Assembly: GCA_002415135.1 (NCBI GenBank)
Contig: DIBY01000025.1
Location: forward strand, 1-64,000
Length of the DNA stretch: 64,000 bases
Source of the DNA: Flavobacteriales bacterium UBA5040
Lineage (GTDB): Bacteria > Bacteroidota > Bacteroidia > Flavobacteriales > Weeksellaceae
Direction: 5' to 3'
Within the stretch, counting starts at the first letter, position 1. Every line of letters begins with the position of its first letter. The notes beneath the pieces were generated by a model. That model was not told where the DNA came from and searched no databases. It saw only the letters and a program-made list of their open reading frames with translations. This document shows positions 34,978 to 43,930 of this stretch, piece after piece. The position numbers and the translations under genes are program-made.

Positions 34978-36888
34978 ATGAAATTAAATTCAAAAGTTCC
35001 AGAAGGAAAATTAGAAGACAAGTGGAAAAATTATCAAGCGAAATGCAACCTCATTAATCCAGCCAACAGAAAGAAATTAAATATTATCGTTGTGGGATCT
35101 GGATTAGCTGGCGCTGGTGCGGCCGCAACTTTGGCCGAACTTGGTTATGATGTACAATGTTTTTGCTATCAAGATTCTGCTCGACGTGCGCACTCCGTAG
35201 CAGCTCAGGGTGGAATTAATGCCGCCAAAAACTATCAACATGATGGCGACAGTATTTACCGAATGTTTTACGACACTTTAAAAGGCGGAGATTTTCGATC
35301 TCGTGAAGCGAATACCTATCGGCTAGCGGAATTATCGGCTCCTTTGATTGATCACTTTGTACAACAAGGTGTTCCGTTTGCACGGGAATATGGTGGCGTT
35401 TTGGTCAACCGAAGTTTTGGCGGCGTTCAAGTGCAGCGTACTTTTTATGCCAGAGGACAAACTGGTCAGCAGTTATTAATTGCCGCTTATTCTCAATTGT
35501 ACAAAATGATTCGAGCTAAAAAAGTTGAAATGTTGCCTCGACATGAAATTCTGGATTTAGTCATTATTGATGGTAAAGCAAAAGGCGTAATTGCGAGAGA
35601 CTTAATGAGCGGAGAAATTAAACGTTTCGCCGCAGATGCTGTTGTTTTGGCAACTGGCGGATATTCTCGTGTGTTTAGATTATCAACGTTGGCGATTGGA
35701 TGTAACGGATCTGCCATTTGGAAAGCCCATAAACGCGGCGCTTATTTCGCTGCACCGAGTTTTACGCAAATTCACCCAACTGCACTTCCGCAGTCCAGTG
35801 ATGCACAGTCAAAACTTACGCTGATGTCAGAATCTCTTCGGAATGACGGTAGAATTTGGGTTCCTAAGAAAGTGAATGACGACCGCAAGCCAGAAGACAT
35901 TCCTGAAGAAGAACGCGACTATTACTTAGAGAGAAGATATCCGAGTTTTGGCAATCTTGCGCCGCGCGATATTTCATCCCGTGCTGCAAAAGAGCGCATC
36001 GATTCCGGACATGGAGTTGGACCTTTAAAAAACGCGGTTTATTTGGATTTCAAACATGCTATTCAAAATTTCGGCAAAGAAGTAGTTGAAGACCGATACG
36101 GAAATCTCTTTTCAATGTATGAGAAAATAACCGGCATCAATGCTTATAAACAACCAATGAAAATCTCCCCGGCGGCTCACTTTTCTATGGGTGGACTTTG
36201 GGTTGATTATGAATTAATGACGACGATCCCAGGTTTATATGCTATTGGAGAATGTAATTATTCTGATCACGGAGCGAATCGACTTGGTGCCAATTCACTT
36301 TTGCAAGCCAGTATCGACGGATATTTTATATTGCCGAATACCATTAATAATTATTTAGCAGGAGAATTAAAAGAGAAACGTCATGGCATCGATCACCCAG
36401 AATTCCTTAAAATAGAAAATGAAGTTAAAGACCAGATCAAAAAAATATTAAATATCAATGGAAGCAGAACTGTCGATGATTTTCACCGGGAATTAGGAAA
36501 AGTAATGTGGCAAGAGTGTGCGATGAGTCGAAATAAAATCGGGTTAGAAAAAGCAATTCTACAAATAAAAGAAATTCGGAAAAACTTTTGGATCGACGTG
36601 AAAGTTACCGGAAACGGCGACGAGATGAATACAGAATTAGAAAAAGCCTTACGCTTGGCAGACTTTATTGATCTGGCAGAGCTCATGTGTAAAGATGCGT
36701 TGCAACGTGACGAATCTTGTGGAGCTCATTTCCGGGAAGAATATCAAACCCAGGAAGGAGAAGCAATGAGAAACGATGAGGACTTTGCCTACGTATCGGC
36801 ATGGGAATACAATCAGGGAGATTTTATTCTTCATAAAGAACATTTAGAATTTGAATATGAAAAGCCAACGGTAAGAAATTATAAGTAA
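34978..36888 (+). CDS. sdhA: succinate dehydrogenase/fumarate reductase flavoprotein subunit
   Basis: A 636-residue flavoprotein subunit. FAD binding is shown by IIVVGSGLAGAGAAATLAEL and by RRAHSVAAQGGINAA, where His72 is the covalent flavin ligand; the substrate site includes SFTQIHPTALPQSS and HFSMGGLWVDYELMT. The length and inserts fit the Bacteroidota type of respiratory succinate:quinone reductase. It oxidises succinate or reduces fumarate with the iron-sulfur subunit that follows after 60 bases. The usual cytochrome b gene (sdhC) is absent upstream and downstream. Which direction runs in vivo cannot be told. Confidence 0.93.
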   Translation: MKLNSKVPEGKLEDKWKNYQAKCNLINPANRKKLNIIVVGSGLAGAGAAATLAELGYDVQCFCYQDSARRAHSVAAQGGINAAKNYQHDGDSIYRMFYDTLKGGDFRSREANTYRLAELSAPLIDHFVQQGVPFAREYGGVLVNRSFGGVQVQRTFYARGQTGQQLLIAAYSQLYKMIRAKKVEMLPRHEILDLVIIDGKAKGVIARDLMSGEIKRFAADAVVLATGGYSRVFRLSTLAIGCNGSAIWKAHKRGAYFAAPSFTQIHPTALPQSSDAQSKLTLMSESLRNDGRIWVPKKVNDDRKPEDIPEEERDYYLERRYPSFGNLAPRDISSRAAKERIDSGHGVGPLKNAVYLDFKHAIQNFGKEVVEDRYGNLFSMYEKITGINAYKQPMKISPAAHFSMGGLWVDYELMTTIPGLYAIGECNYSDHGANRLGANSLLQASIDGYFILPNTINNYLAGELKEKRHGIDHPEFLKIENEVKDQIKKILNINGSRTVDDFHRELGKVMWQECAMSRNKIGLEKAILQIKEIRKNFWIDVKVTGNGDEMNTELEKALRLADFIDLAELMCKDALQRDESCGAHFREEYQTQEGEAMRNDEDFAYVSAWEYNQGDFILHKEHLEFEYEKPTVRNYK

Positions 36889-36948
36889 ATATCTAACCAA
36901 ACGAAAATCGGCACTTCTCTTTCTAAAAAAATTAAATATAAAAAAGCA

Positions 36949-37701
36949 ATGAAAGTAACATTTAAAATATGGCGCCAGGAAAATCCTGAATCTAAAGGAG
37001 AGCTCAAAACTTATGAGACCGACGGAATCAGTGAAGAAATGTCTTTCTTAGAAGCCTTGGATCATCTTAACGAGAAACTGGTTTTAAAGAATGAGAAAGT
37101 CATCGCGTTTGAACATGATTGTCGCGAGGGAATTTGTGGTCAATGTGGTGTGTTCATTAACGGACGAGCGCACGGACCACACGACAATACAACCACTTGT
37201 CAGTTGCATATGCGAAGTTTCCAAGAAGGTGATACTATTATAGTAGAACCTTTCCGGGCGGGCGCTTTTCCCATCATCAAAGATTTGGTGGTAGACCGTT
37301 CAGCTTTCGACAGGATTATTGAACATGGCGGGTACATTACCGCAAAAACTGGAACTGCCGCAGAAGCCAATTCTATTCTTGTTCCTAAACAAATTGCAGA
37401 TAGTGCAATGTATGCAGCCGCGTGTATTGGATGTGGCGCTTGTGTGGCCACTTGTAAAAATGCCTCGGCAGCGTTATTTACGTCGGCGAAAATTAATCAT
37501 CTGAACCAATTGCCGCAAGGAAAGCCAGAAGAATACCAACGAACGCTGGATATGGTTTTTCAAATGGATCTTGAGCAATTTGGAAGCTGCACTTTCACGG
37601 GAGCGTGCGAAGTAGAATGTCCAGCTGGAATACCAATTAGCAATATTTCGGCGATGAATGCGAGCTATTTTAAAGCTAAAGTTTTCAGCTACACTGAATA
37701 G
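36949..37701 (+). CDS. sdhB: succinate dehydrogenase/fumarate reductase iron-sulfur subunit
   Basis: A 250-residue subunit carrying three clusters. [2Fe-2S] ligands are Cys58, Cys63, Cys66 and Cys84 (HDCREGICGQCGVF). The second domain has CIGCGACVATC (Cys159, 162, 165, 169) and CTFTGACEVECPAGIP (Cys214, 220, 224), which is a complete [4Fe-4S]/[3Fe-4S] set. It passes electrons from the flavoprotein to a quinone-reactive membrane subunit, which is not encoded here. A terminator hairpin follows 30 bases later, so the transcript is sdhAB only. Confidence 0.94.
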   Translation: MKVTFKIWRQENPESKGELKTYETDGISEEMSFLEALDHLNEKLVLKNEKVIAFEHDCREGICGQCGVFINGRAHGPHDNTTTCQLHMRSFQEGDTIIVEPFRAGAFPIIKDLVVDRSAFDRIIEHGGYITAKTGTAAEANSILVPKQIADSAMYAAACIGCGACVATCKNASAALFTSAKINHLNQLPQGKPEEYQRTLDMVFQMDLEQFGSCTFTGACEVECPAGIPISNISAMNASYFKAKVFSYTE

Positions 37702-37731
37702 CATTATTAATTTTTTGACTTCTTAAAACAT

Positions 37732-37760
37732 CAAAAGTCTTCCTTACGGGAAGACTTTTG
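37732..37760. terminator. bidirectional terminator between sdhB and the tRNA operon
   Basis: CAAAAGTCTTCC and GGGAAGACTTTTG make a near-perfect 12-13 pair stem with a four-base loop. It ends sdhB on the plus strand and the tRNA operon on the minus strand. T-runs are short on both sides. Confidence 0.7.
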
Positions 37761-37819
37761 AAAACCAAATCACAAAATATTAATATGAAAAAAAAATTAC
37801 CTCCGAAGAAGTAATTTAG

Positions 37820-37892
37820 TGACCCGGCTGGGATTCGAACCCAGGACCCATACATTAAAAGTGTATTGCTCTACCAGCTGAGCTACCGAGTC
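37820..37892 (-). tRNA. tRNA-Lys(TTT), copy 2 of the operon
   Basis: A 73-base tRNA read on the minus strand. Acceptor GACTCGG/CCGGGTC, D arm GCTC...GAGC, anticodon stem ATACA/TGTAT around CTTTTAA (anticodon TTT), T arm CTGGG-TTCGAAT-CCCAG, discriminator A. The sequence is identical to the other Lys copy 207 bases away, including four bases before the 5' end. CCA is not encoded. Confidence 0.96.
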
Positions 37893-37965
37893 GGTCTGTT
37901 TGATTTAATAAGTAAGGAGTTATAAGCAATTAAAATTACTCCTAAAACATTACTGCTTTGCGTTG

Positions 37966-38048
37966 TGCCTGCGACTGGACTCGAACCAGCACATCCATAG
38001 GAAACCACCCCCTCAAGATGGCGTGTCTACCAATTTCACCACGCAGGC
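37966..38048 (-). tRNA. tRNA-Leu(GAG)
   Basis: An 83-base class II tRNA on the minus strand. Acceptor GCCTGCG/CGCAGGC, anticodon stem CCATC/GGTGG around TTGAGGG (anticodon GAG), a long variable arm, and a T arm with TTCGAGT. It reads CUC/CUU leucine codons. It lies between two identical lysine tRNAs in one transcript. Confidence 0.95.
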
Positions 38049-38098
38049 AAAAAAAAACCGTCACGTCGTTAAAAAACGAGACGGAGTTATTTTGCTTG

Positions 38099-38171
38099 TG
38101 ACCCGGCTGGGATTCGAACCCAGGACCCATACATTAAAAGTGTATTGCTCTACCAGCTGAGCTACCGAGTC
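38099..38171 (-). tRNA. tRNA-Lys(TTT), copy 1 of the operon
   Basis: A 73-base tRNA with the same sequence as the copy at 37820-37892, anticodon TTT. It is the first tRNA after the promoter at 38218-38247. The gap to tRNA-Leu contains a short CCGTC/GACGG hairpin that may guide processing. Confidence 0.96.
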
Positions 38172-38174
38172 GGT

Positions 38175-38217
38175 CACCACTAAAACTGTCGAATTGTCTT
38201 CTTGTTTTAGAGTGGTG
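38175..38217 (-). promoter_or_regulatory. leader hairpin of the tRNA operon
   Basis: CACCACTAAAAC (38175-38186) pairs with GTTTTAGAGTGGTG (38204-38217), twelve pairs with a two-base bulge and a 17-base loop. It fills the space between the -7 element and the first tRNA, so it would be the leader of the transcript. It may protect or process the precursor, or be an operator. Confidence 0.45.
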
Positions 38218-38247
38218 CAAAGATACTTCTTTTTTTAAAATCTCAAA
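38218..38247 (-). promoter_or_regulatory. promoter of the tRNA Lys-Leu-Lys operon
   Basis: On the minus strand TTTG (38244-38247) lies 18 bases before TATCTTTG (38218-38225), a full Bacteroidota promoter. The first tRNA begins 46 bases downstream. The element shares its 100-base gap with the start of aroK on the plus strand. Confidence 0.7.
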
Positions 38248-38278
38248 ATTTTTTTGGAACTTTGTGCAAAATAAAAAT

Positions 38279-38788
38279 ATGATCATTTCACTCATCGGGT
38301 ATATGGGAAGCGGCAAATCTCACATTTCCAAAGTTTTGAGCCAAAAACTGAACCTAAAATTAATTGACCTTGACAAGGAAATTATTTTGAAAAATAAGAT
38401 GTCGATCCCAGAAATATTCGAAAAAAGAGGAGAAATCTACTTTAGAAAAGAAGAAAGAGCACTTTTAGAAGAAATTTTAAATACTGAAAAAGATTGTATT
38501 TTAAGTTTGGGTGGAGGCACGCCCTCTTATTACAACAATATTGATCTCATCACCCAAAAAAGTGAAAGCATTTATTTACGCACTTCTGTAGGAACGCTTA
38601 CTGAAAGATTATTGAAGCAAAAACAAAAACGCCCTCTTATCGCCAAAATTCCAGATGAAGATTTACCAGAGTTTATTGCAAAACATCTTTTCGAAAGACA
38701 GGTTTATTACGGTCAAGCAAAATATACCGTTGGTACAGACGCGAAAACGCCCGAAGAAATTGTGGCCGAAATAATATCCGTTATCTAA
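38279..38788 (+). CDS. aroK: shikimate kinase
   Basis: A 169-residue cytosolic kinase that phosphorylates shikimate at the 3-hydroxyl, the fifth step of chorismate synthesis. The Walker A motif is GYMGSGKS (residues 7-14), shikimate contacts are in KRGEIYFRKEERALL and LSLGGGTPSY, and the lid with its arginine is LLKQKQKRPLI. A GTG 15 bases upstream could start it, but ATG at 38279 fits the family. It ends by overlapping the convergent Hsp15-like gene by four bases. Confidence 0.93.
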   Translation: MIISLIGYMGSGKSHISKVLSQKLNLKLIDLDKEIILKNKMSIPEIFEKRGEIYFRKEERALLEEILNTEKDCILSLGGGTPSYYNNIDLITQKSESIYLRTSVGTLTERLLKQKQKRPLIAKIPDEDLPEFIAKHLFERQVYYGQAKYTVGTDAKTPEEIVAEIISVI

Positions 38789-39222
38789 TCTTTGTCAGAA
38801 TCATCGACTTCGCTGAAAAACAAATCCCAGTCACCGTTCTCCATTTCTGAATTGCCATCTGTCACCACAAAGCCATCAATATCCCGGCGGTCTTTTTTGG
38901 TTGGCCTTCCTTCGCCTTTGTTTCGGTAATGTTCCTGGCTGAGCTGGCGGAGTTTCATCAGTTCGTACTGTTCCTTCTCGGTTTTATCTTCAATATGAAG
39001 CGGAACTAATTTGGCTCCTATTCTACTTTTAGGAATTTGTATAATTTTAAGCTGTAAGTCGATCTGGTTTTTTCGAATTTTGATGATATCACCTTCTTTC
39101 ACCTCTCTGGATGATTTTACAGTTTGACCTGCGAGTGATACTCTGTTCTTTTTTATTTCGTCAGCGGCAATGCTTCTGGTTTTATAAAAGCGAACACACC
39201 ATAAAAACTTATCTATTCTCAT
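38785..39222 (-). CDS. S4-domain RNA-binding protein, Hsp15-like
   Basis: A 145-residue protein with an N-terminal S4 RNA-binding domain (MRIDKFLWCVRFYKTRSIAA, KKNRVSLAGQTVKSSREVKE). It matches Hsp15/HslR, which rescues stalled 50S subunits carrying nascent peptidyl-tRNA after heat stress. The basic middle (YRNKGEGRPTKKDRRDID) is typical; the acidic tail (FSEVDDSDKD) is longer than in E. coli. Convergent with aroK and divergent from the FKBP-like lipoprotein gene. Confidence 0.87.
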   Translation of the reverse strand: MRIDKFLWCVRFYKTRSIAADEIKKNRVSLAGQTVKSSREVKEGDIIKIRKNQIDLQLKIIQIPKSRIGAKLVPLHIEDKTEKEQYELMKLRQLSQEHYRNKGEGRPTKKDRRDIDGFVVTDGNSEMENGDWDLFFSEVDDSDKD

Positions 39223-39281
39223 ATTTTATTTATACTTTTGCTGAATTAAATAATTTTAGCAATTTAATGATAATATTAAAT

Positions 39282-39992
39282 ATGAAAAAAACATTTTTGT
39301 TTCTTGCCCTGGCGTCAATCGCAATTACTTCTTGTAGAAAAGATGACGTAGAAGAACTTGCTCCCGAAGTAAGTATAGAAACCCAAAATAGTTACGATAA
39401 TGAGGCTGCGCAAAAATTCTTAGAAACTCACGCATTTGATTCAAAAGGAAACTTGAAGGATTATGTAGCGACCGATACCACTCTAGTAAAATTAGCCAGT
39501 TTAAGTCCAATCACTCTTCCATCTGGAGTTATTTATGTGGTAAGACCAGGTGCACAACCTTCACCAGGGACCAATATTGCAGGTTCAGACATTTTAAGAT
39601 TAATGAGCACTTCGGTGACTTACATAGCGACGAATACGGATAGTAAGATTGCCTTTACTTCACCTTACGTTTTCAAAAACACGATTGCCGGCTCGGGAAT
39701 TCCAGAAGTGGATCCAGCTTATTTCAACGTAAAACAATCTGTTTTAGACAATGCTACGGGAGACTTAGCAAAACAAAGAGGTTTTTACGAAATTGAAGGT
39801 TTTAAAGAAGCTTTGCAGAAGTTTAAAGCTTTTAACATTCCAGACGAGAGCAACTATAATTTACAAGGCGCAATCATTGTTCCTTCGCGTGCAGCGTTTG
39901 CGCGTGATGCTCACTTCAACTACAGTGGTATTTCATTTAAAGACAGAAGTTTTGTTTTTAGCTTTCAGGTGTATAAAAACACTCCACGGTAA
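39282..39992 (+). CDS. FKBP-like lipoprotein
   Basis: A 236-residue lipoprotein (FLFLALASIAITSC, Cys17). The C-terminal part has the order of an FKBP fold in Bacteroidota lipoproteins: a strand with TYIATNTDSKIAF, GFKEALQKFKAFN and AIIVPSRAAFARD, then FKDRSFVFSFQVYK. Members act as peptidyl-prolyl isomerases or as chaperone-like partners in the gliding/T9SS machinery (GldI-like). Key FKBP active-site residues are only partly kept, so activity is doubtful. A longer frame begins upstream over the Hsp15 gene; ATG at 39282 directly precedes the signal. Confidence 0.72.
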   Translation: MKKTFLFLALASIAITSCRKDDVEELAPEVSIETQNSYDNEAAQKFLETHAFDSKGNLKDYVATDTTLVKLASLSPITLPSGVIYVVRPGAQPSPGTNIAGSDILRLMSTSVTYIATNTDSKIAFTSPYVFKNTIAGSGIPEVDPAYFNVKQSVLDNATGDLAKQRGFYEIEGFKEALQKFKAFNIPDESNYNLQGAIIVPSRAAFARDAHFNYSGISFKDRSFVFSFQVYKNTPR

Positions 39993-40014
39993 AAACTAAC
40001 TTTCATTAAAATAT

Positions 40015-40043
40015 AAAGTTCCTTATTTCAAGGAACTTTTTTT
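40015..40043 (+). terminator. terminator after the FKBP-like gene
   Basis: AAAGTTCC and GGAACTTT enclose a nine-base loop and run into a T-tract of seven. It lies 23 bases after the stop codon and also faces the end of recO. Confidence 0.8.
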
Positions 40044-40063
40044 ATGTTTAAAATTCAATAAGT

Positions 40064-40753
40064 CTATTCGAAAATTTGGCGCACCACTGCTAATGAATTT
40101 GGAGTGTAAAATCCTGTAAGGTGAAATTGGCAGTAAATCATCAACGAGTCCAAAAATGAGCTTCTATCGTTTCGTTTTAGACGGATTTGATACCCATCAG
40201 CGGTTGTTAAGAATTGTTTCCATAAAAAAGAGATATCCTCGTTAAAAAAACTATGAGAAATTTCATTTTCAAAGAGACCACTTTCCGGATTGAGGAATTT
40301 TTTATCTTCGTACAATGGTGTAACTCCAGAAATCGCCAAAAATTTAAAAATAAAGACCAGATAAGCATCATAATTTTGAATACTTAATTCTTTTCTTATT
40401 ATTTCTATCTCATTAAAAATCGTTTGATTTTTACCCTCTTCCCTTAAAACTTGGTGTAAAAAATCTGCGATGAAAAACAATACAGCATTCATAGCCACCT
40501 CTTCCAAATCAAAATAATCAGGAGCCAGTTCAATCTTTGAAATACGCGCAATTTTACTTTCTGGAACCACTTTGGAAATGGTAATACTCAATAAATTTAA
40601 GGGGAAAAGATAAGGCTTCTTTTTATTCCTCGCGGCATAAATACCTTTTGCAAAAAAACTTTGAAAACCATTTTCCAAGGAAAAACAATGTAATATTGCA
40701 TCATTGTCGCCATACTTTAAATAAGAAAGAAGAAAACAGCTTTGTGTATGCAT
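40064..40753 (-). CDS. recO: DNA repair protein RecO
   Basis: A 229-residue recombination mediator that, with RecR, loads RecA on SSB-coated gaps. The N-terminal OB fold is clear (SCFLLSYLKYGDNDAILHCF, FFAKGIYAARNKKKPYLFPL), followed by the helical domain (VLFFIADFLHQVLREEG). The zinc-binding cysteines of some RecO proteins are absent, as is common in Bacteroidota. Its ATG overlaps the porZ stop by one base, so translation is coupled. This recO-porZ order is conserved in flavobacteria. Confidence 0.88.
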   Translation of the reverse strand: MHTQSCFLLSYLKYGDNDAILHCFSLENGFQSFFAKGIYAARNKKKPYLFPLNLLSITISKVVPESKIARISKIELAPDYFDLEEVAMNAVLFFIADFLHQVLREEGKNQTIFNEIEIIRKELSIQNYDAYLVFIFKFLAISGVTPLYEDKKFLNPESGLFENEISHSFFNEDISFLWKQFLTTADGYQIRLKRNDRSSFLDSLMIYCQFHLTGFYTPNSLAVVRQIFE

Positions 40754-42975
40754 TAATTCACTACAGCAATTTTAGCAGTCGCAGTATCTGTACCATCTTC
40801 GTTGGTCATTAAGACGAAATAAATGCCGGATGCAACTCGCACACCGCGATTATTAGCAAGGTTCCACTCATAAGAACCACCACGCGCTACCGATTGATGG
40901 ACTAAGTTTCCAGCTGCATCAGTGATTCTAATATTTGTTTTAGCTGCTAAACCACGAATTCTTACATTACCCTTGTATTGCGAATAAACAACTGGATTTG
41001 GGTATACCAGAACGTCGCCGAAATTTTCGATAACTTCTAAAACATCACCCTGGTAAACAACGACTCCATCTAAAGTCACGAAATATACTTTACCCGTTTT
41101 GCTATCAACTTTAATATCAGTTACACTATTGGTCGGCAGTGGTGAATTAGCTTTGGTAAATTGATTTAAGGTTTTCTCTCCGTTTGAACTTAGGTAGAAG
41201 ACACCACCGTCATCGATAGAAATCCATTTTTGATTTCCTTGATCAACCTCAATCTGCAAGATATGGCTATCTCTGAAAAGCTCTTCACCAGTTCCATTTT
41301 CTTCAATTATAATGGATTCTGCTTGAGGATTATCTTCATCGATCGCAGCGGATGGATTTTGTAAAATCCTAAGACCACCCTGTGTTCCAATCCAAAGATC
41401 ATCATTTTTATCAATTGTAGCAGAAACTACTTGATCGGAGGGTAAATTATTTACTTTCTTTATTATTTTAAAACGGTCATCACTTAACAAAGCTGGTGTA
41501 TTTTTATAATCATATATAAGTAATCCACCATTTGTACGTGGTGCTGGAATATAAAGAATTCCCGAATTTGCAAAAGGTTTTTGCACAGAAGTGCCAGAAA
41601 CAACATTAACTAAGGAAAATGCATCGATGCTTGAATTATATAGATAAAATCCGATTAAAGCATCATTTTTGGCACTAGAGACAAAAAGTTGATTATTGTC
41701 GTCGAAAGTTAATCCACCAAATCTATTGAAAAACATTCCAACTTTTTCATAGTTTTTTACAAATTCATTATCGTTCATACGATAAATACCCATGTTATTG
41801 TCTACGAAGGTGTAATTAACAAAAAATATTTCATTTGTTTTTACAGGATTAATAACGGCATCTAAAACATTTAACGGTCCCTGAAAACCTTTAAAATATT
41901 CCGGATAATTCCATTTAATTCCATCAAAATGGTAGTAACCTAGATTTCTGTAGATCGGAGCATTGTAGGCATCTCTACCCCCAGATGAAAGTACAATTTG
42001 CTGTCCTACAATATCAATTTTATAGGACGTATTACTGTAAGGTCCATCAGGTTTTAAAACCTCCCCATTTTCGTTTTTAATTCCAGAAAACTTGGTGCCT
42101 GCATAAATCTTTGAATTCGAATAATATCCAGTATTTACCGCTTCTTCAACTGCATACGAATTGACCGCATTTCCTGTTAAATCAAAAACATAAACTTTCG
42201 AAACATCTGCGACAACCATATTTTGTGAGGTGATCACAATATCCTGAACAGTCGAAAAACTCTGCGGAAGCGTCGTAAATGTAGAACCTGTTCCAAAAAA
42301 CACTTGATTTGCATTTGAATAAGCAATCACATTTTCCTGCGCGATCTGGGTCAAATTTCCACCTGCAACCGTATCCCAAGTTGTATAGATCGGAAAAGTA
42401 ACATTCATTTCATGTCTTTTCAATCCAGTTGCAGTTACGGCGTAAACAAAATTATCTTTGATTACAGCTTCTTTCGAGGCTTCGTAAATACCACCGTTAA
42501 TAAAAAACGCAGAATCTCCAAATTCTTTTGAATCTAATCTAAAAATTGAAACACCATATCCCACGGATATCACCGCCTTGTTATCAGTGATCGAAATATG
42601 ATTGATTTTCTTGTCACCCATATAACCGGTTGCGATTGGGATATCGACAACATAAGTAATACCTTCTGGAGTAATCACATCCATCGACCCATTTTTATAA
42701 CCGACCAATCCAATCTTGGTTACTGGATTATAATCAAAGGCAGAAATTTTCACTTCATGCAGCCCATTTGCTTTGGACAATTTTTTAATTTCTCCTGTCG
42801 CTGGAGTATAGAAAAATATTCCATTTTCTGTGGCTGCAATCAATTTTCCATTGTCTTCCCGAATCGCTAAGACATTATTGTACGAAAATAAATCAGACCA
42901 TTTGGACGATGAAATATTTTGTGCAAATAAATTTATTGAAAACACAAAAAGTAAAAATGGAAGTAATTTTCTCAT
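40753..42975 (-). CDS. porZ: T9SS protein PorZ
   Basis: A 740-residue secreted protein with a signal peptide (LPFLLFVFSINLFAQ). Two beta-propeller domains made of regulator-propeller repeats follow (for example SGGRDAYNAPIYRNLGYYHF, KNDDLWIGTQGGLRI, DQGNQKWISIDDGGVFYL). The C-terminal 80 residues form a type A sorting domain (VLVYPNPVVYSQYKGNVRIR ... GIYFVLMTNEDG). This is the PorZ layout; PorZ is part of the surface attachment complex of the type IX system and presents anionic LPS to the sortase PorU. It is co-transcribed with recO. Confidence 0.85.
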   Translation of the reverse strand: MRKLLPFLLFVFSINLFAQNISSSKWSDLFSYNNVLAIREDNGKLIAATENGIFFYTPATGEIKKLSKANGLHEVKISAFDYNPVTKIGLVGYKNGSMDVITPEGITYVVDIPIATGYMGDKKINHISITDNKAVISVGYGVSIFRLDSKEFGDSAFFINGGIYEASKEAVIKDNFVYAVTATGLKRHEMNVTFPIYTTWDTVAGGNLTQIAQENVIAYSNANQVFFGTGSTFTTLPQSFSTVQDIVITSQNMVVADVSKVYVFDLTGNAVNSYAVEEAVNTGYYSNSKIYAGTKFSGIKNENGEVLKPDGPYSNTSYKIDIVGQQIVLSSGGRDAYNAPIYRNLGYYHFDGIKWNYPEYFKGFQGPLNVLDAVINPVKTNEIFFVNYTFVDNNMGIYRMNDNEFVKNYEKVGMFFNRFGGLTFDDNNQLFVSSAKNDALIGFYLYNSSIDAFSLVNVVSGTSVQKPFANSGILYIPAPRTNGGLLIYDYKNTPALLSDDRFKIIKKVNNLPSDQVVSATIDKNDDLWIGTQGGLRILQNPSAAIDEDNPQAESIIIEENGTGEELFRDSHILQIEVDQGNQKWISIDDGGVFYLSSNGEKTLNQFTKANSPLPTNSVTDIKVDSKTGKVYFVTLDGVVVYQGDVLEVIENFGDVLVYPNPVVYSQYKGNVRIRGLAAKTNIRITDAAGNLVHQSVARGGSYEWNLANNRGVRVASGIYFVLMTNEDGTDTATAKIAVVN

Positions 42976-42979
42976 ACGA

Positions 42980-43930
42980 TTACACTAAAATGCTATCATC
43001 TATAACTTGATTGTTCCATGAAATATTTTTCACGTTTTTGTTTTTATCGAAATAAAAAGTGATTTTTCCTAAAAGCAAACCAGCCCAACCAACTTGGTTG
43101 ACCAAAACATTCTTGCCACTTTTATTACTGAAAGACTGTGGTTCAGGCAAAAAAGTATGCGTGTGTCCGCCCAAAATCAAATCAATTCCATCTGTATTTG
43201 CGGCCAAAATTTTATCTGAAATTTTCTTAGGATCATCCCGGTAATCATATCCGATATGAGATAGACAAATGACCATATCACATTTCTTCTCATTTCTCAG
43301 GAAGTTTGAATAATGCTGAGCAATTTCAATCGGATCTAAATATTCTGTTTCACCGTAATCTTTCTTGCCAACCAGACCTTCTAACTTAATTCCGACTCCA
43401 AATATTCCTACTTTAATCCCGTTTTTGTTGAAGATCTTATACTTTTCAGTTTCACCGTCTAAAATGGTGTTTTTAAAGTCGTAGTTAGAACAAAGAAAAG
43501 GAAACTTTGCCACAGGTCTAACTTTCTTAAAGCCTGCTAAACCATTATCGAAATCATGATTCCCCATCGTGGAAGCATCATAACCCATCATCGACATTAA
43601 CTTAAATTCAAGTTCGCCACCAAAAAAATTGAAGTACGGAGTTCCCTGAAAAATATCTCCGGAATCAAGCAAAAGAACATTGCTTTCCTGACTTCGAATT
43701 TTCTGAACTAAAGCTGCTCTTCTCGCAAAACCACCTTGATTGGGATTTCTGGTATAACTTGCATCGAAAGGTTCAATTCTACTATGCTGATCGTTGGTAT
43801 GAAGTATTGTTAGTTGATTTTCCGACGCCAGTTTTAAAGCAGAAAAATCTTCAGCCATTAATAAATTCGGGGCCAAAGCCATTGCCAATGTTCCACCGCC
43901 AAGAGTTCTTAGAAATTTTTTCCTATTCAT
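42980..43930 (-). CDS. metallophosphoesterase half of a 5'-nucleotidase, Tat-type signal
   Basis: A 316-residue calcineurin-like phosphoesterase of the UshA type. The metal motifs are ILHTNDQHS, LLLDSGDIFQGTP, TMGNHDFDNG, ICLSHIGYD and LILGGHTHTF. It is only the catalytic domain; the substrate-binding C-terminal domain is encoded by the gene just upstream. The N-terminus MNRKKFLRTLGGGTLAMALA resembles a Tat signal with RK. Met at 43930 is preferred (an eight-base overlap with the upstream stop) over an upstream Met at 43948. Expected role: removal of phosphate from nucleotides in the periplasm, together with its partner. Confidence 0.88.
   Translation of the reverse strand: MNRKKFLRTLGGGTLAMALAPNLLMAEDFSALKLASENQLTILHTNDQHSRIEPFDASYTRNPNQGGFARRAALVQKIRSQESNVLLLDSGDIFQGTPYFNFFGGELEFKLMSMMGYDASTMGNHDFDNGLAGFKKVRPVAKFPFLCSNYDFKNTILDGETEKYKIFNKNGIKVGIFGVGIKLEGLVGKKDYGETEYLDPIEIAQHYSNFLRNEKKCDMVICLSHIGYDYRDDPKKISDKILAANTDGIDLILGGHTHTFLPEPQSFSNKSGKNVLVNQVGWAGLLLGKITFYFDKNKNVKNISWNNQVIDDSILV

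Noticed and set aside
37942..38316. Short frames across the tRNA cluster on both strands
   Set aside because: They are translations of the tRNA genes and their spacers.
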